DNA of 62,304 nucleotides from NCBI RefSeq assembly GCF_005047635.1, contig NZ_SUKC01000020.1, forward strand, positions 1-62,304. Direction: 5' to 3'. Source of the stretch: Arthrobacter sp. CAU 1506 (GTDB lineage Bacteria; Actinomycetota; Actinomycetes; Actinomycetales; Micrococcaceae). The notes below the pieces were generated by a model, which was given only the letters and a program-made list of their open reading frames with translations, was not told the origin of the DNA and did not search any database. Below are positions 16,088 through 25,599 of the stretch, one piece after another (the first letter of the stretch is position 1; each line of letters starts with the position of its first letter). The position numbers and the translations under genes are program-made.

Positions 16088-18286
16088 ATGACTGCGCTCA
16101 CCACCGAACACAACAACCTAGGGAATGCGGACGTCGATCCGATCACCTACGAGGTCATCCGCAACCGCCTCACTGCCGTCGTCGCCCAGCAGTCGCTGGT
16201 ATTGAAGAACGTCTCCGGTTCACCGCTGGTCACCGAAGCCAACGACTGTAACACCGGCATTTACCTGCCCGATGGCCAGATTGTGGCGATGGGCCCGCAC
16301 AACCTGTTCCATTCCGGTTCGATGGAACTGGTGGTCGAAAACATCATGGCGTCCGCGGAGGCCGATTCCGGCGTGCAGGAAGGCGATGTTTACATCACCA
16401 ACGATCCCTACAAGGGTGCACTGCACCTGCCGGATGTGACCATGCTGCAGCCGGTCTTCGTCGACCGCCAGCACATTGGGTGGGTAGGCTCCTGCGCCCA
16501 TGTGCTCGATCTCGGCGGCATGACGCCGTCATCCTGGTCGCCGCAGGCAACCGAAATCCAGCAGGAGGGCTTGATCCTGCCCCCCACCCGGCTGGTCGCC
16601 GGCGGCAAGATCCGGCAGGACGTCTGGAACCTCATCATGGCTGCCTCCCGGCTGCCGGCGAACCTGGGCCTGGACCTGAAGGCGATGATCGCTGCCAACA
16701 ACCATGCCCGGGACGGTGTGCTGCGCCTGGCCGAGCGGTACAGCGTGGCCACCCTCACCAGTGTCATGACCATGATCCTGGACCGCTCCGAAGAGCGGGT
16801 GCGCGAACGGTTGCGGACCCTGCCCGACGGAAAGGCCCGTGCGCGCACCTACTTTGAACACACCGGCCGCATCGCTGGCGTCAGCAGGGTAATCGTTGAG
16901 CTCCGCAAGGAGGACGACCAACTGGTCTTCGACTACACCGGGTCCAGTGCTCAAGTGGATGGCTTCTTCAACTGCACCAAGTCAGGTCTCCGCGGCGGCG
17001 TTTTTGCCTCCATCCTGCCGGTCCTCTGCCCGGATATTCCGTGGAACAGCGGCGTAATGCGCGCCATCACCGTGACGGCCCCGCTGGGCACCGTGGTCAA
17101 TGCCCGGCATCCAGCTCCCTGCGGCGCGGCAACTGCCGGCGCCAGCCAAATGGTGCAATCAACGGCCGGTCTTGCACTCTCCCGTCTGGCCTCGACCGAC
17201 CCCCAGCTGCGTGACGAAGCCCGCGGCGTGACCACGGGATCGCTGGCCGTGCTCCATGTGGCAGGCCTGAACCAGTACGGTGAGCCGTTCGGCGGGGCAA
17301 TGACCGAGATGCTTGCGGGCGGCGGCGGCGCCACAGCGCACGGGCACGGCATCGACTACCGCGGACCGAACGAGATTCTGACCTGCCAGATCAACAACGT
17401 TGAAGGCGAGGAATCGGTCTTCCCGGTCCTTTACCTGCACCGGGGAGCCAATACCGACGGCGGCGGGGCCGGCCGCTTCCACGGCGGCCTATCGCCGTCC
17501 TCAGCGTTCACCATCCACGATGCAGACCGGATGTACGGTGTCCTCGTCGGCCACGGAATCTCCACGCCCACCAGCTCCGGAATCCACGGCGGCATGCCAG
17601 GCTCCACCAACAGGTTAACGATTGTCCGGGACGCCGATCTGGAGAAGGCAGCCCGCCGTCCGCATGGGCCGGTCGGGATCGAAGACCTGGACGGAGCTGC
17701 AGTCGAGGACTTTGAAGTGTCTCCCGGTGAAATTTTTCTGGGAACCAGCGACGTGCTCGTGTGGAGCTTCCATGGTGGCGGCGGCTGGGGCGACGCCCTC
17801 GACGCCGACGCAGACATGATCGCCGAAGAACTCCAAAAGGGCCGGGTATCAGCAGATACAGCGGAGAAGCTCTACGGCGTGATCATGCACAACGGCGTCC
17901 CTGATGCAGAGGCCACCGAACAATTGCGCGCTGAACGCCGAGGCGAACGGCGCGGCTGGACCCTCAACAGCGACCCCGCCGTGCCCGAAACAGTTGATGT
18001 TTCGGCTGCCCGCCGCCTCGCGGACCACCTGGTTCTGGTGACAGCCGACAGCGGACACTACAGTGCCTGCGACTGCGGCCGCGTCCTCGCCAAAGCCGGC
18101 GCTAACTGGAAGCTTGGCGCGGCCCGCCGCGAACTCGGCGCCGAAGATTTGGGCCCGAAGGTCCGGCTGAACAGCGAACTGGTTGCCGAATCTTTCGCTT
18201 GCCCCGGCTGCGGCACCCTGCTGGCCGTGGACGTCCGCTGGAACCGCGACGAAGTCCTTCACGACCTCGAACTCGCCTTGTCCTGA
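16088..18286 (+). CDS. hyuB: HyuB-type subunit fused to an acetone-carboxylase-gamma-like zinc domain
   Basis: 732 residues, longer than the 520-600 usual for HyuB. The N-terminal and central part is hydantoinase B: DPITYEVIRNRL, NDCNTGIY, DVYITNDPYKGALHLPD, GHGIDYRGPNEIL and the Gly-rich SFHGGGGWGD near the core's end. The last ~90 residues hold HYSACDCGR, a NWKLGA segment and CPGCGTLL, with cysteines 661, 663, 705 and 708. This looks like the zinc-binding gamma subunit of acetone carboxylase. The fusion puts a normally separate small subunit on the HyuB chain. Start ATG 16088 follows the hyuA stop by two bases. Confidence 0.88.
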   Translation: MTALTTEHNNLGNADVDPITYEVIRNRLTAVVAQQSLVLKNVSGSPLVTEANDCNTGIYLPDGQIVAMGPHNLFHSGSMELVVENIMASAEADSGVQEGDVYITNDPYKGALHLPDVTMLQPVFVDRQHIGWVGSCAHVLDLGGMTPSSWSPQATEIQQEGLILPPTRLVAGGKIRQDVWNLIMAASRLPANLGLDLKAMIAANNHARDGVLRLAERYSVATLTSVMTMILDRSEERVRERLRTLPDGKARARTYFEHTGRIAGVSRVIVELRKEDDQLVFDYTGSSAQVDGFFNCTKSGLRGGVFASILPVLCPDIPWNSGVMRAITVTAPLGTVVNARHPAPCGAATAGASQMVQSTAGLALSRLASTDPQLRDEARGVTTGSLAVLHVAGLNQYGEPFGGAMTEMLAGGGGATAHGHGIDYRGPNEILTCQINNVEGEESVFPVLYLHRGANTDGGGAGRFHGGLSPSSAFTIHDADRMYGVLVGHGISTPTSSGIHGGMPGSTNRLTIVRDADLEKAARRPHGPVGIEDLDGAAVEDFEVSPGEIFLGTSDVLVWSFHGGGGWGDALDADADMIAEELQKGRVSADTAEKLYGVIMHNGVPDAEATEQLRAERRGERRGWTLNSDPAVPETVDVSAARRLADHLVLVTADSGHYSACDCGRVLAKAGANWKLGAARRELGAEDLGPKVRLNSELVAESFACPGCGTLLAVDVRWNRDEVLHDLELALS

Positions 18287-18287
18287 C

Positions 18288-18319
18288 CCGGATGCCCCGT
18301 CATAGCACGGGGCATCCGG
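18288..18319 (+). terminator. Hairpin between hyuB and the MFS gene
   Basis: Perfect 13-base arms (CCGGATGCCCCGT and complement) with a 6-base loop, starting just past the hyuB stop. There is no T-tract. It may terminate part of the transcripts or only stabilise the hyuAB mRNA end. Confidence 0.7.
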
Positions 18320-18388
18320 TTGCCCTACCGCACCAACTTGTTACCTGCACCAGTTCACTGCTCGACCACATTTTCGAAGGAGAAAATC

Positions 18389-20017
18389 ATGAGCCAGGAG
18401 CCCCAAGCCCAGGCAGCAACACCCAAATCAGTCCCGCTCCCGCAAGCACGGGGGACAGCCGTTCTACCCAAGCGGGTCAAAGGGACCCTTGCCGCAGCCT
18501 CGCTGGCGGTCTTGGTGGCCCACCTGGCAAATGCCATGCCGGGCGCCCTAAATGGTGTGTTCCAGCAGACCTTCAACGCTGTCGGCTCGCAGCTAACCTG
18601 GATCACAGCCGCGTTCATGATCCCGGTGGTGGTGTTCGAGCTGACCTTCGGAGCGCTCGGGGACAAGTTTGGCCACCGCAAACTGGTGGCCGGCGGCGCC
18701 GCCCTGGTAATCGTCGGCGCCTTGGCCTGCACGATTTCGCCCAGCATCGAGTGGATGTGGATCGGCTCCGCTCTCAACGGCCTGGGCGCCGGCGCCATCT
18801 ACCCCTCCAGCCTCGCGCTCGTGGCAGCGGTGGCGCAGACACCCAAGGAACGCGTTCGCGGCATCGCCGTATGGGCTGGCTTTCTGTCCGCCGGTTCAGT
18901 GCTGGCTCCTCTGCTGGGCGGCACGTTCGATGGTTTCGGTTGGTGGCGCGGCGCCTACGGCGTCGTGGTCCTGGCCAGCCTTGCGGCACTGCTGCTGACG
19001 CTGTTGCGGGCACAGGAGTCGGAGAGGCAGTCCAGCCGCCGGATGGACCTCTGGGGCCAGGCCACCTTCGCGCTGGGACTGATCCTTGTCCTGTTCGGAC
19101 TGGTCCAGGGGCCCGAGGACGGCTGGAGCGCGCCGCACGTGGTCAGCTCGCTCGCGATCGGTGCGCTGCTGCTGGTCGTGTTCGTTGTGATCGAACTGCG
19201 CACCGAATCTCCGCTGCTGGACCTGCGCCTGTTCCGGAACCGCCAGTTCACCATCTCGTCCATCGTCGCTGTCGTCGGCATGTTCGCGTTCCTCGGCGCA
19301 CTGTTCTCCACCAGCATGTGGCTGGGACCCGTGCAGCATCAAAACGGTCTCTACATCGGACTGCTGTTTGTCCTGCTGCAGGGACCGGCCTTCTTCCTGA
19401 TCCCGGTCATCCACCGGCTTCAGGCGTGGATCGCGGCCCGTTGGCTGCTAACCGCGGGCTTCCTGCTCATCGGCGCGGGCGCTTTCCTGGCCTCGCAGAA
19501 CAGCGTCCTGGACCGCAACGTGGGCGTGTTTGTGTTCCCCTCACTGCTCCTCGGTGTCGGCTTTGCCTTGGCGCTGGCACCGATGACGGCTATCGCAGTC
19601 ACTACGGTGCCGCGCCACCAGACCGGCATGGCAAGCGCCACCACCAACTTGCTGCGCGATCTCGGTTTTGCCCTGGGACCGGTGCTGGTGGGAGCCGTCG
19701 CGTTGAGCTCCGCCGCAAGTCAGCTTCTGCCGGCGCTTCAAGCGTCCGGCCTCCCCGCCGACCAGTTGGGCCCGGCCATTGACATTGCCCAGGCCGGTGG
19801 CCCGATCGCCCTGAACAGTTTGCCGGAAGGCGTTCCTGGTGCAGCCGCACATGAACTCGCGCTTCAGGCGCTGGGCAGCGGGTTCTCGCTCGCGTACATC
19901 GTCTGCGCCCTGGCCGCACTGGCGGCAGCCTTGTTGAGCTTTATCGGCCTCCACGGCATCCGCGAAGAACACGATCACGCCGAGGAACCGGAGACCGGGG
20001 CTCTCGAAGCTGCCTAA
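18389..20017 (+). CDS. MFS transporter, DHA2 (14-TM drug:H+ antiporter) type
   Basis: 542 residues from ATG 18389, placed 9 bases after GAAGGAG; the upstream extension to 18320 is not credible. About 14 hydrophobic segments are seen. The loop GALGDKFGHRKLV is the MFS G-x-L-a-D-r-x-G-r-k motif, and NGLGAGAIYPSSLALV is also typical. It is probably an uptake or efflux protein for the substrate of the TetR-controlled gene set, since it directly follows hyuAB and has its own hairpin terminator downstream. Confidence 0.88.
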   Translation: MSQEPQAQAATPKSVPLPQARGTAVLPKRVKGTLAAASLAVLVAHLANAMPGALNGVFQQTFNAVGSQLTWITAAFMIPVVVFELTFGALGDKFGHRKLVAGGAALVIVGALACTISPSIEWMWIGSALNGLGAGAIYPSSLALVAAVAQTPKERVRGIAVWAGFLSAGSVLAPLLGGTFDGFGWWRGAYGVVVLASLAALLLTLLRAQESERQSSRRMDLWGQATFALGLILVLFGLVQGPEDGWSAPHVVSSLAIGALLLVVFVVIELRTESPLLDLRLFRNRQFTISSIVAVVGMFAFLGALFSTSMWLGPVQHQNGLYIGLLFVLLQGPAFFLIPVIHRLQAWIAARWLLTAGFLLIGAGAFLASQNSVLDRNVGVFVFPSLLLGVGFALALAPMTAIAVTTVPRHQTGMASATTNLLRDLGFALGPVLVGAVALSSAASQLLPALQASGLPADQLGPAIDIAQAGGPIALNSLPEGVPGAAAHELALQALGSGFSLAYIVCALAALAAALLSFIGLHGIREEHDHAEEPETGALEAA

Positions 20018-20029
20018 AGACAGACGAAA

Positions 20030-20070
20030 CCGAAAGGGAGATCCGACCGCCGGTCGAATCTCCCTTTCGG
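20030..20070 (+). terminator. Long hairpin after the MFS gene
   Basis: Outer arms CCGAAAGGGAGAT and its perfect complement, with an inner CGACC-GCC-GGTCG stem. It ends the hyuAB-MFS transcription unit. The remaining bases up to 20446 contain no gene, only repeat copy C. Confidence 0.85.
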
Positions 20071-20274
20071 CTGTTGAGCTCAGCTGGAGCAGCAGTTTCC
20101 GCGTGCCGATAACCACCGATAGTCGACCGCTCCCTGACTGCCTTTGCAGGTGCTCGCCTCCATTTCCTTCACTCATGAGCCCGCCGGGAAAGTGCCCGCT
20201 CAGGGCTGAGCAAATTGGGCGGTTACCAGGCCCATGGGTGCTCCAAGCAATAGCAGCACCTCGTCATGCAATCC

Positions 20275-20330
20275 CATGCATAACTTTTCGAGTTTCGGTG
20301 TCGCGGTAGAGGACCGACTAATGCGACGGT
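20275..20330 (+). repeat. Dispersed intergenic repeat, copy C
   Basis: CATGCATAACTTTTCGAG is followed at 20299 by TGTCGCGGTAGAGGACCGAC and the mirror GCGACGGT. It has the same order as copies B and D with scattered mismatches, so it is an old copy. It sits between the end of the MFS gene and the end of the convergent dehydrogenase gene. Confidence 0.65.
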
Positions 20331-20446
20331 ATTCTCGCGAACTAATCCTAAGCTCATGGTTTATCTGTCAGGGGCCGCGAGTTGACGCGCCGTACACGCA
20401 CTCGTGGAATGGGCCGGAAAACGGTCACTGTGCGTGTCCGGGGCTG

Positions 20447-21322
20447 TCACTGGGCGTATCGGTACCAGCCGTGGCCTGTCTTGCGGCCGAGCCTGCCCCG
20501 GACGACTAACTCCGTGATGGCCGGATGCGGGCGGTCTGCCTCTTCCCCGGTCTGGGCATGCGTTGCCTGCGCGATGAAGTCGATGACGTCCAGGCCCACC
20601 ATGTCCATCAGCTCGAATGGTCCCATCGGATGGCCGAGCGCGGACTTGGCGGTGGCGTCGATGTCCGCCAAAGTGGCCACGCCTGCCGCATGCAAGGCCA
20701 GGGCCTCTTTTTGGACCGCGGCCATCAGCCGGTTGGCGACGAAGCCGGGAACCTCCTGGTTGATCAAGACCGGCTCCTTGCCCAGCCGCCGGGCCAACTC
20801 AAGCGTGACCTCGACCGTGGCGTCCGAAGTCTGCCGGTGACGGACCACTTCCACGCACTTCATCACCAAGGCGGGGTTGAAGAAGTGCATATTGCACACC
20901 TGCTCCGGCCGGCCGCTGGCGTCGGCGACTTTGGAAGAGCCGAGCGTGGAGGAGTTGGTGGTGAGGATGGCGTGGGCCGGGGCGAGTTCGCCGAGCCGGG
21001 TGAAGATCTGTTGCTTGATGTCCAGCCGTTCCGTGGCGGCCTCAATGACGAAATCGGCGTCGGCCGCGGCGGCCAAGTTGGTGGTGAAAGTCAGCCGCCG
21101 GAGCGCCGCGTCGGCGTCGTCCGCAGTGGCTTTGCCCTTGGCCACGTTCGCCTTCAGCCGCGAGGCCAGTTGGAACTTCGCCGCCTCCAGCATCTCCTCC
21201 GAAATGTCCTGCACGGTGACCCGGTAGCCGGCGAGGGCCGCGACCAGGCCGATCTGCGAGCCCATCGCGCCGGAGCCGACGACGAGGATGTGCCTGATGT
21301 TCTCGATAGCGGGTTTGCTCAT
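20447..21322 (-). CDS. 3-hydroxyacyl-CoA (3-hydroxybutyryl-CoA) dehydrogenase
   Basis: NAD-dependent oxidation of 3-hydroxybutyryl-CoA to acetoacetyl-CoA. The 291-residue protein has the Rossmann loop VVGSGAMGSQIG (about 14-25), a D-x-E adenine-binding turn (TVQDIS), TNSSTLGSS, and the catalytic region NMHFFNPALVMKCVEV with the His of the HFF motif. The C-terminal domain (PGFVANRLM, GPFELMDMVGLDV) is complete. It follows AAGGAA by 5 bases. It is the last gene of the minus-strand glutarate-type cluster, 35 bases after the aldehyde dehydrogenase. Confidence 0.93.
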   Translation of the reverse strand: MSKPAIENIRHILVVGSGAMGSQIGLVAALAGYRVTVQDISEEMLEAAKFQLASRLKANVAKGKATADDADAALRRLTFTTNLAAAADADFVIEAATERLDIKQQIFTRLGELAPAHAILTTNSSTLGSSKVADASGRPEQVCNMHFFNPALVMKCVEVVRHRQTSDATVEVTLELARRLGKEPVLINQEVPGFVANRLMAAVQKEALALHAAGVATLADIDATAKSALGHPMGPFELMDMVGLDVIDFIAQATHAQTGEEADRPHPAITELVVRGRLGRKTGHGWYRYAQ

Positions 21323-21357
21323 GGTTCCTTCGGTGGGAGATGTCGACGGCGGGGCCG

Positions 21358-22827
21358 CTATGCGGCCGGGGTGCCGCCGCGCAGGTAAACGGTGGTGGTG
21401 TGGGTGAAGAAGTCCTTGGCCGCGGACCCCTGTTCCTTGGGTCCGTAGCCGGACTTCTTCGCGCCACCGAATGGCACGTGTGGGTCGGCGCCGGCGGTTT
21501 CGGAATTCACATGCAGGATGCCGACGTCGAGCTCGTCGACGCTCTCCAGCGCGCGGGTGAGGTCCTGCGTGAACACCGCCGCGGAGAGCCCGTACTCGCC
21601 GTCGTTGGCGAGCCCGAACGCCTGATCAACGGTGGCCGCACGCCGCACGGCCAATACCGGACCGAAGAGCTCCTCGCGCCAGACATCCAGGTCTCGTCCG
21701 GGCGGCAACTCCAGGATGGTCGGCGGAACGAAGTACCCGTTGGCAAGGTCGCCGTCGTCGTACGCAGCCCCGCCGGTGACCACGGTGGCACCTTGGGATC
21801 GGGCTGCGGCGATGCCGTCCAGGATGGATTTGCGGGCGCTCTCGTTGACCACCGGCCCGATCTGCACGGTCGGGTCGGTGGGATCCCCGACCACCAGGGC
21901 GTCGGTGCGTTCCTTGAGCATGGCCAGGAAGTCTTCGGCGATCGATTCGGCCACGATCAGTCGGGACGTGGCGGTGCACTTCTGTCCGGTGGAGCGGAAG
22001 GCGCCGAGCATCACCTGCTCGGCGGCGAGCTCCAAATCCGCATCTGCGAGGACAATCGCCGGGTTCTTGCCGCCCATCTCCGCCTGCACCGGGACGCCGC
22101 GGCCGGCTGCAGCCGACGCAAGCCGTCGGCCGACCGAGGTGGAACCGGTGAAGGTCAGCCCGTCCAGGGCCGGGTGCTCCACGATGGCGTTGCCCATGGA
22201 ACCGGGGCCGATCAGCAGGTTCAGCACGCCGGCAGGCAGACCCGCGGCTTCCAAGGCCTGGGCCAGCCGCAGAGCCAGCAGCGGCACGGTGCTGGCCGGT
22301 TTCCAGACCACCGTGTTGCCGTATGCCAACGCCGGCGCTATCTTCCATGCCGGAATGGCGATCGGAAAGTTGAACGGGGTCACCACGCCGACTACGCCGA
22401 GCGGCTTGCGGGTGACCAGGATCTTCTCGCCGCGCCGCGGCGAGGCGTAGATCTGGCCGGCGCCTCGGTCGCCGTCGTTGCCGTAATAGCGGAAGATCTG
22501 CGCGGCACGCAGCACCTCGCCTTGGCCCTCGGTCCGCGTCTTGCCCTCCTCGCGGGCCAGCTCCAGCCCCCACGCTTCGGCGTGCTGTTCAATCACGACG
22601 GCGGCGCGCAGCAGCACGGCGCCGCGGTCGTGGGCCGGAGTGCGCGCCCACTGGTGTTTGACGGCGACGGCGGCGGCCATAGCCTGCTCAACCTCGGCCG
22701 CGCTAGCTTGCAGGCCCTCGGCGACGACTTCGTCCGGATGCGCGGGATTGTAGCTGATGACGGGGGAACCGGAACCAGGGATCCAGTTGCCGTCGATGTA
22801 GTGCTGTAGCGGGACAGCTGTGCTCAT
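21358..22827 (-). CDS. NAD(P)-dependent aldehyde dehydrogenase
   Basis: 489 residues starting MSTAVPLQHYIDGNW; the frame extends further upstream but overlaps the acyl-CoA dehydrogenase gene. The catalytic pair is E250 (QAEMGGKNP) and C284 (STGQKCTATS), with TPFNFPIAIPAWKIAPAL and the FTGSTSVGRR cofactor loop. The neighbouring 4-aminobutyrate/5-aminovalerate-type aminotransferase and glutaryl-CoA dehydrogenase suggest oxidation of glutarate semialdehyde (DavD role). Related members oxidise succinate or ketoglutarate semialdehyde. Confidence 0.9.
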   Translation of the reverse strand: MSTAVPLQHYIDGNWIPGSGSPVISYNPAHPDEVVAEGLQASAAEVEQAMAAAVAVKHQWARTPAHDRGAVLLRAAVVIEQHAEAWGLELAREEGKTRTEGQGEVLRAAQIFRYYGNDGDRGAGQIYASPRRGEKILVTRKPLGVVGVVTPFNFPIAIPAWKIAPALAYGNTVVWKPASTVPLLALRLAQALEAAGLPAGVLNLLIGPGSMGNAIVEHPALDGLTFTGSTSVGRRLASAAAGRGVPVQAEMGGKNPAIVLADADLELAAEQVMLGAFRSTGQKCTATSRLIVAESIAEDFLAMLKERTDALVVGDPTDPTVQIGPVVNESARKSILDGIAAARSQGATVVTGGAAYDDGDLANGYFVPPTILELPPGRDLDVWREELFGPVLAVRRAATVDQAFGLANDGEYGLSAAVFTQDLTRALESVDELDVGILHVNSETAGADPHVPFGGAKKSGYGPKEQGSAAKDFFTHTTTVYLRGGTPAA

Positions 22828-22852
22828 GGCTTCCTCTCGTCGGACGCTCGGC

Positions 22853-24025
22853 CTACCGGAAGGCGGGGATGCCGGTGATCTTGTTGCCGAGGACCAGGGT
22901 GTGGACCTCGTCGGTGCCTTCGTAGGTGCGCACGGATTCGAGGTTGTTGGCGTGGCGCAGCGGCGAATAGTCCAAGGTGATGCCGTTGCCGCCGAGGATC
23001 GTGCGGCACTCGCGGGCAATCTCGATGGCTTCGCGGCAGTTGTTGAGCTTGCCCACGGAGATCTGGTGCGGCTGGAGCTGGCCGGCGTCCTTGAGCCGGC
23101 CCAAGTGCAGGGCGAGCAGGAAACCCTTGTTGATTTCCAGCGCCATGTTGACCAGCTTCTCCTGGGTGAGCTGGTAGCCGGCCAGCGGTTTGTCGAACTG
23201 CATCCGCTCCTTGGAGTAGTCCACGGCCGCTTGCCAGGCGTCACGGGCGGCGCCCATTGCACCCCAGATGATGCCGTAGCGGGCTTCGTTCAAGCATTCG
23301 AACGGCCCGCGCAGGCCCTTCGCGTTCGGCAGGAGCGCGTCGGCGGGAAGCCGGACGTCGGTGAGTTCGATGTCGCATTGGATGGAGGCGCGCATGGAGA
23401 GCTTGGGTTCGATCGGGGTGGCCGTGAAGCCCGGAGTGTCGGTGGGGACGAGGAAGCCGCGCACGCCGTCGTCGGTCTGGGCCCAGATGACCGCAACCTG
23501 GGCCACCGAGGCGAGGCCGATCCAGCGTTTGGAGCCGTTGAGCACCCAGTCGGCATCGGCCCCGTCCCCGTCGCGGCGGGCGAAGGTTTTCATGTTGGCG
23601 GGGTCGGAGCCGGCGGTGGGTTCGGTCAGGCCAAAGCAGCCGATCGCTTCGCCGGCGGCCAGCTGCGGCAGCCACTGCTGTTTCTGTTCCTCCGAGCCGT
23701 GCTTGTGGATCGCGGACATCGCCAGCGAGCCCTGCACGGAGACGAAGGTGCGCAGTCCGGAGTCGCCGGCTTCGAGTTCGGCGGCGGCCAAACCGTAGTC
23801 GACGGCGGAGCGGCCGGCGCAGCCGTAGCCGTCCAGATGCATGCCAAGCAGCCCGAGTTTCGCCATCTCGGGCACAATCTCCAGCGGGAACACGGCGTCC
23901 TCGTACCAGCCTGCGATCTGCGGCTTGATCGCAGTGTCCACAAAGGAACGGACGCTCTTCTGCAGCAGCCGTTCCTCTTCGGTCAGGAGCGAGTCGAGGG
24001 AGATGAGGTCATGGTCTAGGGACAT
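22853..24025 (-). CDS. gcdH: Glutaryl-CoA dehydrogenase-like acyl-CoA dehydrogenase
   Basis: FAD enzyme that would oxidise and decarboxylate glutaryl-CoA to crotonyl-CoA. The 390 residues have all acyl-CoA dehydrogenase landmarks: CFGLTEPTAGSDP, RWIGLA, and the catalytic glutamate E369 in RTYEGTDEVHTL. That position and context, and the FVSVQGSLAM and GCFGLTEP segments, match the GCDH subgroup rather than short-chain acyl-CoA dehydrogenases. Start ATG 24025 follows AAGGAAG. Flanking aminotransferase and CoA-transferase genes fit a glutarate route. Confidence 0.88.
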   Translation of the reverse strand: MSLDHDLISLDSLLTEEERLLQKSVRSFVDTAIKPQIAGWYEDAVFPLEIVPEMAKLGLLGMHLDGYGCAGRSAVDYGLAAAELEAGDSGLRTFVSVQGSLAMSAIHKHGSEEQKQQWLPQLAAGEAIGCFGLTEPTAGSDPANMKTFARRDGDGADADWVLNGSKRWIGLASVAQVAVIWAQTDDGVRGFLVPTDTPGFTATPIEPKLSMRASIQCDIELTDVRLPADALLPNAKGLRGPFECLNEARYGIIWGAMGAARDAWQAAVDYSKERMQFDKPLAGYQLTQEKLVNMALEINKGFLLALHLGRLKDAGQLQPHQISVGKLNNCREAIEIARECRTILGGNGITLDYSPLRHANNLESVRTYEGTDEVHTLVLGNKITGIPAFR

Positions 24026-24088
24026 GGTGCCTTCCTTTGTGCAGCAGGGGATGTGGTTCAGATGCGGTGCCGGCCCGGTCGCCCGTGC

Positions 24089-25519
24089 TCAGGCAAGTGC
24101 GGGGGCGTCTGCAACGGCATTGTCTTCGGCCGTGACGTCGAGGATGGTCAGGCGCAGCACCTGGAGGCCGTCGGCGAGCAGGTCCGGGCCGATGACCAGC
24201 GGCGGCAGCAGCCGGATGACGTTGCCGTAGGTGCCGCAGGTCAGGGTCAGCACTCCCTGCGCGTGGCAGCGGGCGGAGACCTCTTTGGCCAGATCGGCAC
24301 GCGGGGCGAGGGTGCCACGGTCGGCGAACTCCAGGGCCAGCATGGAGCCGCGCCCGCGGAACTCGGCCACTGAGTCGGTCTCGGCGACCAAGGGCTCGAG
24401 CACTTCGCGTGCGGCGGCTTCGATGGCGCGGGCGTTGGCCAGCAGGCTGCCGTCCTCGAATGCTTCGAAAACGGCCAGCGCAGCCTCGCAGGCGAGCGGG
24501 TTGCCGGCGTAGGTGCCGCCGAGCCCACCGGCGTGGACGGCGTTCATCAGTTCGGCGCGTCCGGTCACGGCGCTGAGTGGCAGGCCGCCGGCCAGCGCCT
24601 TGGCGGTGAGCGTGATGTCGCCGGCGATGCCCTCGTGCTCGCTGGCGAAAAGCGTTCCGGTGCGGCCCATGCCGGCCTGGATCTCGTCGATCACCAGGAT
24701 GATGCCGTGCCGGTCCGCGATCTCACGCAGCCCGGCGATGAAACCCGGTGCCGGCACCACGAAGCCGCCTTCGCCCTGGATAGGTTCGATCACCATGGCG
24801 GCGAAGTTTTCCGTGCCGTGCTCGGCCAAGGTGGCCTCCGTCGAGGCAAGGGCAGCTGCGGTGACATCCTCCGCGGAAGCGGGAGCACCGGCGTCGTGAT
24901 TTATGGCCCCGGGGCGCAACGGGTTGGCCGAGGCAGCCCGGACCACCTCTGCCGGGAAGGGACCGAAGTTGAGCCGGTACGGGTTGTCCTTGGCTGTCAT
25001 CGCCATGGTCAGCAGCGAGCGGCCGTGGTAGGCCTCGTCGAAGACCAGCACTTTGCTGCGGCCGGTGGCCGAGCGGGCGATCTTGACGGCGTTCTCCACG
25101 GCCTCGGCTCCGGTGGAGAACAGAGCGGTGCGCTTCTCAAAATCCCCGGGGGTGTGCTCGTTCAGCCACTGGGCCACCTTGGTGAAGGACTCGTATTCGG
25201 TGACCATGAAGCAGGTGTGGGTGAACCTCTCCAGTTGGGCGGCCACCCGCTCGCGGACGCGGGGATGACTGGCTCCAATGCTGGTCACTGCGATTCCGGA
25301 GGCGAAGTCGATCAGCCGGTTGCCATCCACATCCTGCAGGATGCCGCGATCGGCCTGCTCGACGAAGACCGGCAGTACGATGCCGAAGCCGTCGGTCACC
25401 TGCGCCTGGCGCTCTTGGTGCAGGGTCTGGGAACGGGGGCCGGGAATGGCTGTGGCGAGGTGGCGGGACTGGGGGAGGGCGGAAGCGGGCGCCGCCTCGG
25501 AGGTGAGGGCATCGGTCAT
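24089..25519 (-). CDS. gabT: Class III aminotransferase (4-aminobutyrate/5-aminovalerate type)
   Basis: PLP enzyme of 476 residues. Seen are FSTGAEAVENAVKIAR, EAYHGRS, EPIQGEGGFVVP, the PLP-contacting D278 in VIDEIQAGMGRTG, and the Schiff-base lysine K307 in LTAKALAGG. This is a full GabT/DavT pattern. It would transfer the amino group of 4-aminobutyrate or 5-aminovalerate to 2-oxoglutarate. It is divergent from pucR with an 80-base gap. No Shine-Dalgarno precedes the ATG, so a leaderless message is possible. Neighbours favour 5-aminovalerate as substrate. Confidence 0.9.
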   Translation of the reverse strand: MTDALTSEAAPASALPQSRHLATAIPGPRSQTLHQERQAQVTDGFGIVLPVFVEQADRGILQDVDGNRLIDFASGIAVTSIGASHPRVRERVAAQLERFTHTCFMVTEYESFTKVAQWLNEHTPGDFEKRTALFSTGAEAVENAVKIARSATGRSKVLVFDEAYHGRSLLTMAMTAKDNPYRLNFGPFPAEVVRAASANPLRPGAINHDAGAPASAEDVTAAALASTEATLAEHGTENFAAMVIEPIQGEGGFVVPAPGFIAGLREIADRHGIILVIDEIQAGMGRTGTLFASEHEGIAGDITLTAKALAGGLPLSAVTGRAELMNAVHAGGLGGTYAGNPLACEAALAVFEAFEDGSLLANARAIEAAAREVLEPLVAETDSVAEFRGRGSMLALEFADRGTLAPRADLAKEVSARCHAQGVLTLTCGTYGNVIRLLPPLVIGPDLLADGLQVLRLTILDVTAEDNAVADAPALA

Positions 25520-25599
25520 ACGGCAACGCTAAGCGCGGATCGTCGCCGGGTCATCGGATGTTCTGCCCAGAGCTTCCGGTTGTATTGGATAATCAGTCC

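Noticed and set aside
18199-19782. Plus-strand 527-codon frame overlapping the MFS gene
   Set aside because: Arg-rich +1 shadow of the transporter; no membrane helices, although the true frame has fourteen.
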